Positions 16,746 through 24,026 of a stretch of 36,526 nt of DNA are shown here, piece by piece. The position numbers were made by a program, and so were the translations under genes. The DNA is taken from positions 1 through 36,526 of the forward strand of contig JAHFPH010000021.1 of the NCBI GenBank assembly GCA_023266845.1. The letters run 5' to 3'. This DNA comes from Rhodospirillaceae bacterium (GTDB taxonomy: Bacteria > Pseudomonadota > Alphaproteobacteria > JAEULC01). Position 1 is the first letter of the stretch, and each line of letters begins with the position of its first letter. Below the pieces are notes generated by a model that did not search any database, was not told the DNA's origin, and saw only the letters and a list, made by a program, of their open reading frames with translations.

Positions 16746-17168
16746 ATGGAACAACGGCATCTCATCGATATCGTGCATGACCAGCATCCACTGGTGCTAC
16801 CGCCCGGCGCCACGGTGCAGGAAGCCTGCCGCCGTATGCAGAAGCAAAAGGTGGGCGCGGTGCTGATTACCGAAGACAAAGACCGCTTAGTCGGGATTTT
16901 CACCGGCCGCGACGCGGTTGGACGCGTGCTGGCCGCGGGCCGCGACCCAATCAAGACTAAGCTAGCCGAAGTGATGACGCCGAAGCCGGACTGCCTGCCG
17001 CCAGGCAAGACAGCGATCGAGGCCTTGCGGCAAATGGCCGATGGCAACTATCGCCACCTTCCGGTGGTCGAGAAGGGCAAGCTGATCGGCGTGATTTCGC
17101 GCGGCGATTTCCGCGCGGTCGAGGAAGCGCGTTTGGACGAAGAGACCGGTTTATGGCAGCGAATATAG
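16746..17168 (+). CDS. CBS-pair protein
   Basis: A 140-residue protein consisting of little more than two CBS motifs (about 8-60 and 75-128), with GRDAV closing the first and SRGDF the second. It is expected to bind AMP/ATP or SAM and report energy state to a partner, not to be catalytic. AAGGG lies 6 bases before the ATG at 16746; an in-frame TTG at 16740 is less likely. It starts 36 bases after the CBS-BON stop, suggesting one transcript. Confidence 0.88.
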   Translation: MEQRHLIDIVHDQHPLVLPPGATVQEACRRMQKQKVGAVLITEDKDRLVGIFTGRDAVGRVLAAGRDPIKTKLAEVMTPKPDCLPPGKTAIEALRQMADGNYRHLPVVEKGKLIGVISRGDFRAVEEARLDEETGLWQRI

Positions 17169-17233
17169 TGTAGAGTTGCCGCGACGCTCCGAACCGCAGC
17201 GCCGCACCGCCTTTTCGCTGCAGGTTTCAGCAA

Positions 17234-19915
17234 ATGTCGGTCCGCAATCTCGACGCTATTTTCCGTCCCAAGTCCATTGCGTTGATCGGCGCCAGCACGA
17301 ACGCGAATTCCGTAGGCTTCGTGACCGCGCGGAACCTCCTGGTCGGCGGTTTCGACGGTCCGATTATGCCGGTTAACCCAAAGCACGCCTCGGTCGCCGG
17401 AATGCTCGCCTATCCCGATGTCGCAAGCCTGCCGGTCGTGCCCGACCTAGCGGTGATTTGCACCCCACCACAGACAGTGCCGGGGTTGATCGCTCAACTC
17501 GCCAAGCGCGGCACGCGCGGCGTCGTCGTCGTTACCGCCGGCTTCAAGGAGCTGGGTAGCGCCGAAGGCCGCGCGCTGGAGCAGGCCGCGCTCGACGCGG
17601 CGCGACCGCACCTGATGCGCATCATCGGGCCCAATTGCCTGGGCGTCGTGTCTACGCCTGTCGGCCTGAATGCCTCTTTCGCCCATATCGGCGCGCGCAA
17701 GGGTAGCGTCGCCTTCGTTTCACAGTCCGGCGCCATGGCGACGACTGTTCTGGACTGGGCGTCGGCGCGCGGAATCGGCTTCTCGCACCTCGTATCCCTG
17801 GGCGATATGTCGGACGTCGATTTCGGCGACATGCTGGATTTCCTGGCGCTGGACACCGATACCAGCGCCATCCTGCTGTACGTGGAAGCGGTCACCCACG
17901 CGCGCAAGTTCATGTCGGCGGCGCGCGCGGCATCGCGCCTGAAGCCGGTGATTGCGATCAAAGCCGGGCGGCACGCCGCCGCCGCAAAGGCCGCCGCGTC
18001 GCATACCGGCGCGCTTGCCGGAGCGGACGCCGTATATGATGCCGCGTTCCAGCGCGCCGGCATCCTTAGGGTGCTGAGCCTGGAAGAAGTGTTCGACGCG
18101 CTGGAGACTCTGGCGACCGGCACCAAGGTCGCGGGTGATCGACTGGCCATTCTCACGAACGGCGGCGGCATCGGCGTCTTGGCCACTGACGCTTTGCTCG
18201 ATCAAGGCGGGCGCTTGGCGGAGCTTTCCCTTGCGACGATGTCGAAGCTCGACGCGGCGTTGCCGCGCACCTGGTCGCATGGAAATCCGATCGACATCAT
18301 CGGCGATGCGCCGGGAAGCCGCTACGCCGATGCGCTGACGGCGCTTCTCGATGCGCCCGAAGTCGACGCGGTTCTCACGCTCAATTGTCCCACGGCCATC
18401 GCGTCGAGCGCCGACGCCGCAAAGGCCGTAATCGACGCAGCCGCAAAGAAGCAGGGCCCAGTTCTCACAAGCTGGCTCGGCTCCGAAACCGCCAGCGACG
18501 CGCGGCGCCTGTTCGCGGTAGCGCGAATTCCCACCTTTGAAACGCCGGACGAAGCCATTCACGGCTTCATGCACCTGGTCCGCCGCCGCCGCGGCCAGGA
18601 AATGCTGATGCAGGTGCCGCCCTCGATGGCGGAAGAAATCGCCCCAAAGGTCGTCCAAGCGCGAAAGATCGTGGATGCCGCGGTGACGGCCGGCCGAGAA
18701 TGGCTTGGCGAGCCCGAGGTGCGGGAACTCCTGTCATGCTATCGCATTCCTACGGTCCGCTCCGCGATTGCGTGTACGCCAGCGGACGCGGCGGCCAAGG
18801 CCACGGAGTTCGGCGGCCGGGTCGCGCTCAAGATCTTTTCGCCTGACATCACGCACAAGTCCGATGTTGGCGGCGTGGCGCTGGATCTGGACGGCCCCGA
18901 GGCGGTGCAGGCCGCAGCGGAGGCGATGCGCGCGCGCGTCGTGAAAGCCGTGCCTAGCGCCCAGCTCGATGGTTTTGTCGTTCAGGAAATGATCCATCGG
19001 CCGGCCGCTTACGAGTTAATCGTGGGCATGGCAACCGATGCGCAGTTCGGTCCCTTTTTGCTGTTCGGGCATGGCGGAACTGCGGTGGAAGTGATCGGTG
19101 ACAAGGCGCTGGCGCTACCGCCATTGAACTCGCTCTTGGCGCACGAGCTGATCTCGCGCACCCGCATTTACCACCAGCTCAAGGGCTATCGCGACCGTCC
19201 GCCGGCCGCGCTCGACGCGATCGCGCTCACCCTGGTCAAGCTGTCGCAACTCACCTGCGATCTCGATGAAGTCGCCGAGCTGGATATCAATCCACTCTTG
19301 GCCGACGTTGCGGGCGTGATTGCGCTCGACGCGCGTATTCGCGTCGTGAAGCCGGCTGCTAGCGGCCGCCGCGGCAACCGTTTAGCGATCTCTGCCTATC
19401 CGAAGGAGCTGGAGCGTACCGAGTCGATTCCCGGCCTTGGTTCGGCACTGCTACGGCCCATCCGACCGGAAGATGGGCCCGCGATCAGTCGCCTGTTCGA
19501 AAGGTTGGCGCCCGAAGACGTGCGCCTTCGCTTCTTCGCGCCGATGCGTGCACTTTCGGTCGATCAGCTCGCGCGCCTGACGCAGATCGATTACGACCGC
19601 GAAATGGCTTTTGTCCTGGAGGTTCTATCAACTGCGCAGCATGACATCGTCGCGGTCGTGCGCTTAGCTGCCGATCCGGACAACCGCCGGGCGGAATTCG
19701 CCGCTAGCGTGCGCAGTGACCTGAAGGGCCGCGGCATCGGGGGGCTGATGATGCGGCGTCTGATCGACTATGCGCGCCAGCGCGGCATCGGCGAAATTTT
19801 CGGCGAAATCCTGCAGGAAAACACACTGATGATCTCGCTGTGCCGGGAGCTTGGGTTCACCTTGGCGACGATGCCGGAGTCGCAGGAAATCCTGATCGCG
19901 ACGCTGAAACCTTAA
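17234..19915 (+). CDS. ADP-forming acyl-CoA synthetase fused to a GNAT acetyltransferase domain
   Basis: An 893-residue fusion with the same domain order as Pat/PatZ lysine acetyltransferases. It has a CoA-binding domain (about 1-130, starting RPKSIALIGAS), a succinyl-CoA-ligase-like region (GPNCLG 132-137, SQSGAMA 163-169), an ATP-grasp domain (about 490-705) and a C-terminal GNAT domain (about 735-890, acetyl-CoA loop near KGRGIGG). H257 in SHTGALAG and H541 in HKSDVGG sit where the phospho-relay histidines of ADP-forming acetyl-CoA synthetases lie. In E. coli PatZ I recall the first being absent. The protein could therefore make ATP from an acyl-CoA as well as acetylate proteins. No FNR/FixK box is visible in its 65-base upstream gap, so it may be read from the CBS operon. 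Confidence 0.88.
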   Translation: MSVRNLDAIFRPKSIALIGASTNANSVGFVTARNLLVGGFDGPIMPVNPKHASVAGMLAYPDVASLPVVPDLAVICTPPQTVPGLIAQLAKRGTRGVVVVTAGFKELGSAEGRALEQAALDAARPHLMRIIGPNCLGVVSTPVGLNASFAHIGARKGSVAFVSQSGAMATTVLDWASARGIGFSHLVSLGDMSDVDFGDMLDFLALDTDTSAILLYVEAVTHARKFMSAARAASRLKPVIAIKAGRHAAAAKAAASHTGALAGADAVYDAAFQRAGILRVLSLEEVFDALETLATGTKVAGDRLAILTNGGGIGVLATDALLDQGGRLAELSLATMSKLDAALPRTWSHGNPIDIIGDAPGSRYADALTALLDAPEVDAVLTLNCPTAIASSADAAKAVIDAAAKKQGPVLTSWLGSETASDARRLFAVARIPTFETPDEAIHGFMHLVRRRRGQEMLMQVPPSMAEEIAPKVVQARKIVDAAVTAGREWLGEPEVRELLSCYRIPTVRSAIACTPADAAAKATEFGGRVALKIFSPDITHKSDVGGVALDLDGPEAVQAAAEAMRARVVKAVPSAQLDGFVVQEMIHRPAAYELIVGMATDAQFGPFLLFGHGGTAVEVIGDKALALPPLNSLLAHELISRTRIYHQLKGYRDRPPAALDAIALTLVKLSQLTCDLDEVAELDINPLLADVAGVIALDARIRVVKPAASGRRGNRLAISAYPKELERTESIPGLGSALLRPIRPEDGPAISRLFERLAPEDVRLRFFAPMRALSVDQLARLTQIDYDREMAFVLEVLSTAQHDIVAVVRLAADPDNRRAEFAASVRSDLKGRGIGGLMMRRLIDYARQRGIGEIFGEILQENTLMISLCRELGFTLATMPESQEILIATLKP

Positions 19916-19953
19916 CCGCGCGGCCGGTCGCCTGCCGGGCCGGCGCCGCCGCG

Positions 19954-19967
19954 CTGATATAGGTCAA
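19954..19967 (+). promoter_or_regulatory. FNR/FixK box upstream of the 160-residue protein gene
   Basis: CTGATATAGGTCAA, first base mismatched. TAACAT at 19990-19995 is positioned as a -10, predicting a start near 20002 and therefore translation from 20027, not from an in-frame codon at 19967 that overlaps the box. Confidence 0.72.
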
Positions 19968-20026
19968 TGCGGCGGTCCGCGGCACGGGTTAACATTTTCA
20001 ATTCGTTTAATGGTTGGACCGTGCCC

Positions 20027-20509
20027 ATGGAAGAAAAGCTTCAGCCGCGCCTATTAACCCGGGAATCGGTCGTTCAGGCTTTTCCGCTGGTGTGCAACGT
20101 GCTGCCCCAGGTCACGCTCAAGCAATGGGTCGGTTTCGCCCGGCCGCATATAATGGTGGGCTGGCAGACCATGCCGCGGGGGCTGATGACGGTTCAGAAC
20201 GACGACGGCTACATCCTCGGCCTATTCTCGTTCGAGGTGCGCGGCGACCTGACCGAGACCCGCATCCTGTGGGTCAACAATATTATCGTCCCGAACATCC
20301 CGGGGCGCGACGTGGTCTGGGCCACTCTTGTCGGCGCGATCGACGGGTTGGCGAAGACGAACCGCTGCCACGCGGTTCGGGCGGGGCTTGCCGACACGCT
20401 GGTACGCGCCGGCAGCGACCGCCGCTGGGTCACGACATCGCTGGAAGAGGCCGGCTATTCATTCGACGGTGTGCAGGGATTCAGGCGTCTCGAAGCCGAG
20501 CGGCGGTGA
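20027..20509 (+). CDS. Conserved-looking cytoplasmic protein, possibly a divergent GNAT fold
   Basis: A 160-residue soluble protein I do not recognise with confidence. The order of predicted elements recalls a GNAT fold. An N-terminal helical pair (ESVVQAFPLVCNVLPQVTLKQW) is followed by strands at MTVQNDDGYILGLFSFEV and RILWVNNIIVP. A GRDVVWATLV helix then sits where acetyl-CoA would bind, and an EEAGYSFDG-like end follows. The canonical acetyl-CoA loop is not intact, so it may be a non-catalytic relative. The start at ATG 20027 follows from the upstream box; its Shine-Dalgarno is weak. It converges on the next gene with a 16-base gap. Confidence 0.7.
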   Translation: MEEKLQPRLLTRESVVQAFPLVCNVLPQVTLKQWVGFARPHIMVGWQTMPRGLMTVQNDDGYILGLFSFEVRGDLTETRILWVNNIIVPNIPGRDVVWATLVGAIDGLAKTNRCHAVRAGLADTLVRAGSDRRWVTTSLEEAGYSFDGVQGFRRLEAERR

Positions 20510-20525
20510 CCGGGATCAGGCCGCA

Positions 20526-20888
20526 TCAGCGAACCGACGCGACCCGGAAGGTTCGTTGCACCCCGTCATGCTCGGTGATCGACACGTATTCCCTAGCCCG
20601 GAACGTATGGCGGTCGAATTTAAAAATCGGCTCGTCATCCTCGGTCTCGTTGGGGACATAGGAGAACGCCCAATTCTTGCCGCGCGTGTGGATCAGCACG
20701 CCCTTTTCCTCGGGCTCGGCGCCCCAGAAGCGGCGGACGGTGCAGTTCTTGCGCGCCGCCTTCCAGCCCGCAGGATCGAAATGGCCCTCGTGGTCGAGTG
20801 GCGCCGTAAACTCGTAGCCATGTATGGCGCTGCCCTCTGGAAAGTCGTGGCAACGGGCGAGCTCAAGTCTGATCTTACGCATGGTCAT
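20526..20888 (-). CDS. Small soluble protein of unknown function
   Basis: A 120-residue protein, rich in aromatic and charged residues, with no membrane segment or signal peptide. Noticeable blocks are ELARCHDFPEGSAIHGYEF, KNCTVRRFWG and RGKNWAFSYVPNETEDDEP; the single domain looks like a compact beta-rich fold. I cannot name a family. ATG 20888 is preferred because GGGAG lies 9 bases upstream; a second ATG two codons on is possible. Its promoter region, shared with the kinase gene, holds an FNR/FixK box whose predicted leftward start leaves a leader of about 44 bases. Confidence 0.72.
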   Translation of the reverse strand: MTMRKIRLELARCHDFPEGSAIHGYEFTAPLDHEGHFDPAGWKAARKNCTVRRFWGAEPEEKGVLIHTRGKNWAFSYVPNETEDDEPIFKFDRHTFRAREYVSITEHDGVQRTFRVASVR

Positions 20889-20966
20889 GGGGCGAAGCTC
20901 CCTGTGCAGGGTCGGAACGGAACGCGAAACTGCAATTCATGAAGCGCGAGGAATCGGGCCGCGGCA

Positions 20967-20980
20967 TTGATCTGGGTCAA
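20967..20980. promoter_or_regulatory. FNR/FixK box in the gap between the 120-residue protein and the hybrid kinase
   Basis: TTGATCTGGGTCAA, identical to the hsp20 box. It lies about 85 bases from the leftward ATG and 70 from the rightward ATG. If it acts on the kinase gene, the FixK-like regulator would feed back on its own sensor. No strong -10 is evident in either direction. Confidence 0.74.
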
Positions 20981-21042
20981 GCCTACGGGTACAGGTGCGG
21001 CGCGCTTTACGGGCGCAGGGCTGCCGTGCTTAAACCTTGGCG

Positions 21043-23094
21043 ATGAGGAACAAGAAAAAGATTCGCGGCGCAAAGCCGGTGCGCAGCCAAAGCGGCAGTA
21101 AGAAACCCGACAAAAGCCAGCGCATCATGCAAGCACGCCCGCCCAAACCGGCGTCAGCGACGGGTGCATCGACGATGACACTGCGCGACGAACTCAGGAG
21201 GAGCGAAGAGCGCTTCCGCTCGCTGGTCGAGACGGCAGCGATGCCGATTCTTCTGCTTTCGCCCACGCTCGTTGTCCTAGAACTCAATCTCGAGGCGGAG
21301 CGGCTCTATGGCCGCCCAAGGGACCAGGTTATCGGGCGGGATTATTTCCGGGCCCTGGGCCGCAATACGGAGGGTGGCTTCACGCGCGCCGGCCTTGGGC
21401 AGGCCCTGGCGGGCCGCCCTGTGCGCGGCATCGAAGCGCGTACCAGGTCGCCAGACGGCCAAATGCGGGTGCTGCTATGGAGCGCGACCCGGCTATTGGG
21501 CGCGGACGGCCGGTCGCTCGGCGCGATCGCGGTCGCGCAGGACATAACGGAACGCCAACTGGTCGAACAGGCGTTGCGCGAGCGCGAGGCGCGGATGAGT
21601 TCGGTCATCTCGACCGCGCCCGACGCCATCATCACCATCGATGATCGCGGGCTGATCCAGTCCTTCAGCAACGCGGCCGAGAAGCTGTTCGGCTACTCGG
21701 CCGGCGAGGTTATCGGCCGAAATGTCAGCATGCTGATGCCCTCACCGCACCGCGAGCAGCACGATGCTTACTTAGATCGCTACCACCGTACCGGCGAGAA
21801 GCGGATCATCGGCATCGGCCGCCGGGTCGAGGCCCAGCGCAGGGATGGTACCGTGTTTCCGGTCGAGCTTGCGGTCGGCGAGGTGAAGTTCGGCGACGTC
21901 CACATCTTCACCGGCTTCATCCGCGACATCAGCGCCCGCGCTAAAATGGAGCAGGAACTGCATCAGGCGCAGAAGATGGAGGCGATCGGGCAGCTCACCG
22001 GCGGTTTGGCGCACGATTTCAACAACCTGCTCACGGTCATCACCGGCAACCTCGAGATGCTGGAGCGGCGGCTTGGGAACGCGGAAGACCGCGAGGTATT
22101 GAAAGAGGCGCAGGAAGCGGCCGAGCTTGGCGCCAAACTGTCGAACCGGCTACTGGCTTTCGGCCGGCGCCAGCCGCTGAATCCCCAGCCGATCGACCTG
22201 AGCGCGCTTGCCGCCGGAATGACCGAGCTTTTGCGCCGCACCCTGGGTGAGCCGATCAAGATCGAAACCAGGTTGGCCAAGAACCTGCGCATGACCGTCG
22301 CCGACCCCGGGCAGGTGGAGAATGCGCTGCTGAATCTGGCGATCAACGCGCGCGACGCCATGCCCGATGGCGGCCGGCTAATCATCGAAACCGCCGAGGC
22401 AGAGATCGAGCGCCAATACACGACCGACCGCGGTGACATCGCTCCCGGCCTATACGTCGCCCTGACGATCACCGACACCGGCGTCGGCATGTCGCCGGAG
22501 GTGCTTGAGCGCGCCTTCGAGCCGTTCTTCACCACCAAGGGGCCGGGCCTGGGCAGCGGCCTGGGCCTGAGCATGGTCTATGGCTTCGTCAAGCAATCCG
22601 GCGGGCATGTACGGCTTTACAGCGAGCCGGGCCTGGGCACGACGGTGCGCATATATTTGCCCGCGCGTGAGGATCGTGTCGGGAAATCGGATCGCGCGGT
22701 TGCCAGCCGCGCCGCCGGATCTGCGCAAGGCGAGACGATCCTGGTCGTCGAGGACGACCGGCAGGTGCGCAAGGTGTCGGTGCGCCGGCTCAAGCACCTC
22801 GGGTACAAGGTGATCGAAACGTCGGACGGCTCGACGGCGCTGGCGGCGATCGACCGCGGCGAGCCGGTGGATCTCCTGTTCACCGATGTCGTAATGTCGG
22901 GCGGCATGACCGGGATCGACCTGGCGCGCGAGGCCCGCCGACGGCGGCCGGAACTCAGGGTGCTGTTCACTTCGGGCTACGCGCATCCTGCGGTCGTCGA
23001 GGGCGGAATGCTGACGGAGAACGCGGGCTGGCTCGCCAAGCCCTATAGCACCGACATCCTGGCGTCGAAGCTGCGCGGGCTGCTCGACCGTTAG
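21043..23094 (+). CDS. Hybrid FixL-type haem-PAS oxygen-sensor histidine kinase
   Basis: A 683-residue soluble hybrid kinase. Domains: PAS-1 (about 50-170), PAS-2 (about 183-300), HisKA with H324 in GGLAHDFNN, HATPase with NLAINARDAMP, DTGVGM and GLGLSMVYG, then a receiver domain (about 565-680) with phosphoacceptor D615. PAS-2 matches the FixL haem domain closely: H240 in QHDAYLDRY corresponds to the proximal haem ligand His200 of Bradyrhizobium FixL. R246 corresponds to Arg206 and R260 in IIGIGR to the oxygen-stabilising Arg220; the position of FixL His214 is Arg. FTGFIRD closes the domain as in FixL. No membrane helices are seen. It is convergent with the OmpR-family regulator. It is expected to be active when deoxygenated. 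ATG 21043 lacks a clear Shine-Dalgarno, so the start is uncertain. Confidence 0.9.
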   Translation: MRNKKKIRGAKPVRSQSGSKKPDKSQRIMQARPPKPASATGASTMTLRDELRRSEERFRSLVETAAMPILLLSPTLVVLELNLEAERLYGRPRDQVIGRDYFRALGRNTEGGFTRAGLGQALAGRPVRGIEARTRSPDGQMRVLLWSATRLLGADGRSLGAIAVAQDITERQLVEQALREREARMSSVISTAPDAIITIDDRGLIQSFSNAAEKLFGYSAGEVIGRNVSMLMPSPHREQHDAYLDRYHRTGEKRIIGIGRRVEAQRRDGTVFPVELAVGEVKFGDVHIFTGFIRDISARAKMEQELHQAQKMEAIGQLTGGLAHDFNNLLTVITGNLEMLERRLGNAEDREVLKEAQEAAELGAKLSNRLLAFGRRQPLNPQPIDLSALAAGMTELLRRTLGEPIKIETRLAKNLRMTVADPGQVENALLNLAINARDAMPDGGRLIIETAEAEIERQYTTDRGDIAPGLYVALTITDTGVGMSPEVLERAFEPFFTTKGPGLGSGLGLSMVYGFVKQSGGHVRLYSEPGLGTTVRIYLPAREDRVGKSDRAVASRAAGSAQGETILVVEDDRQVRKVSVRRLKHLGYKVIETSDGSTALAAIDRGEPVDLLFTDVVMSGGMTGIDLAREARRRRPELRVLFTSGYAHPAVVEGGMLTENAGWLAKPYSTDILASKLRGLLDR

Positions 23095-23110
23095 GCGGAC
23101 GGCTTACGTT

Positions 23111-23854
23111 TCAGCGGCCGGTCACCGCGACGGCGAAGATATAGCCGGCCCCCCGAACCGTCTTGATCAACTCGGGCTGCTTCGGGTCACGCTCGATTTT
23201 CTTGCGCAGACGGACGACCTGCGCGTCGATTGCCCGGTCGTTGACGGCCCAGGCGCGGCCCTTCACCAGATCCATGAGTTGGTCGCGGTTCAGCACGCGA
23301 TTGGCGCTGCGGGCAAAGGCGCATAGCAGCTCGTATTCGCCCGTGGTCAGGGACACCGGTTTCCCGTCGGCGCTCCGCAGTTCGCGTTTAAGCATGTCGA
23401 GCCGCCATCCCTGAAACGCCAGCACGTCGCCGGCGGTTTTCGCCGCCGTCGCCGCGACCGGCGCTTCCGCCGTGGCGGAAGCGGGCTCGACCCTGCGCAG
23501 CACGGTGCGGATGCGCGCCAGCACTTCGCGCAGATGAAACGGCTTGGCGATGTAATCGTCTGCGCCTGCCTCGAGCCCGGCTACGCGGTCGATCAGGTCG
23601 CCCTTGCCTGTCAGCATGATGACCGGCGTTTTCGATCGTTGCCGGATATAACGCGCGAGCGTCAACCCATCCTCGCCCGGCATCACCAGGTCGAGCAGCA
23701 CCAGGTCGGCGGGGTGCTTTTCCAGAATGCCGCGCATGCCGGCGCCGTCCGCGGCTTCGCTGACGGCGAAGCCTTCCTCGGTCAGATAGCGCCGCAGCAT
23801 CGCGCGCACGCGCTGATCGTCGTCGACCACGAGAATATGGGTTTTTTTCATCAT
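23111..23854 (-). CDS. OmpR/PhoB-family response regulator, FxkR-like
   Basis: A 247-residue two-domain regulator. The receiver has the acidic triplet DDD (11-13), phosphoacceptor D55 in LVLLDLVMPG, T82 and K104. An Ala-rich linker (about 123-143) leads to a winged helix (about 145-242) ending KTVRGAGYIF. In rhizobia carrying a hybrid FixL, an OmpR-type regulator (FxkR) replaces FixJ and activates fixK. The position here, between a hybrid FixL-like kinase and a fixK-like gene, with a K-box-like repeat 37 bases upstream of its own start, fits that role. Either of two adjacent ATG codons could start it; no strong Shine-Dalgarno is visible. The regulator type is certain, the FxkR assignment is inferred from context. 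Confidence 0.87.
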   Translation of the reverse strand: MMKKTHILVVDDDQRVRAMLRRYLTEEGFAVSEAADGAGMRGILEKHPADLVLLDLVMPGEDGLTLARYIRQRSKTPVIMLTGKGDLIDRVAGLEAGADDYIAKPFHLREVLARIRTVLRRVEPASATAEAPVAATAAKTAGDVLAFQGWRLDMLKRELRSADGKPVSLTTGEYELLCAFARSANRVLNRDQLMDLVKGRAWAVNDRAIDAQVVRLRKKIERDPKQPELIKTVRGAGYIFAVAVTGR

Positions 23855-23892
23855 TTCAGCGGTTTAGGCCGGTGCAACCGAACAGTCGGTGT

Positions 23893-23908
23893 GTCACAAA
23901 GCGTCACA
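23893..23908. promoter_or_regulatory. K-box-like direct repeat between the FxkR-like and fixK-like genes
   Basis: GTCACA at 23893-23898 and GTCACA at 23903-23908, separated by four bases, form a perfect direct repeat with a 10-base period, the spacing expected for an OmpR-family dimer. It resembles the FxkR K-box as I recall it (GTTACA-N4-GTTACA). It lies 118 bases before the fixK-like ATG and 39 from the FxkR-like ATG, so it could control both. Confidence 0.65.
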
Positions 23909-24026
23909 TTTGGTCGCTGATTGATACCAAATACCAGGCGCTTTGGCATTAAGCCGCGACATTGCCCCCTTAAATAGCACGGTGACCGGACGGTAATCGC
24001 CGGCGCAAGGGAAAGGGGATCAAGCC

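Noticed and set aside
16739-16753. TTGACTATGGAACAA overlapping the second CBS gene start as a box.
   Set aside because: The spacing is one base too long and it overlaps the start codon, so it cannot act as an activator site for that gene.
23921-23934. TTGATACCAAATAC upstream of fixK as a possible autoregulatory box.
   Set aside because: Only the left half matches; the right half has no TCAA. It is no better than chance.
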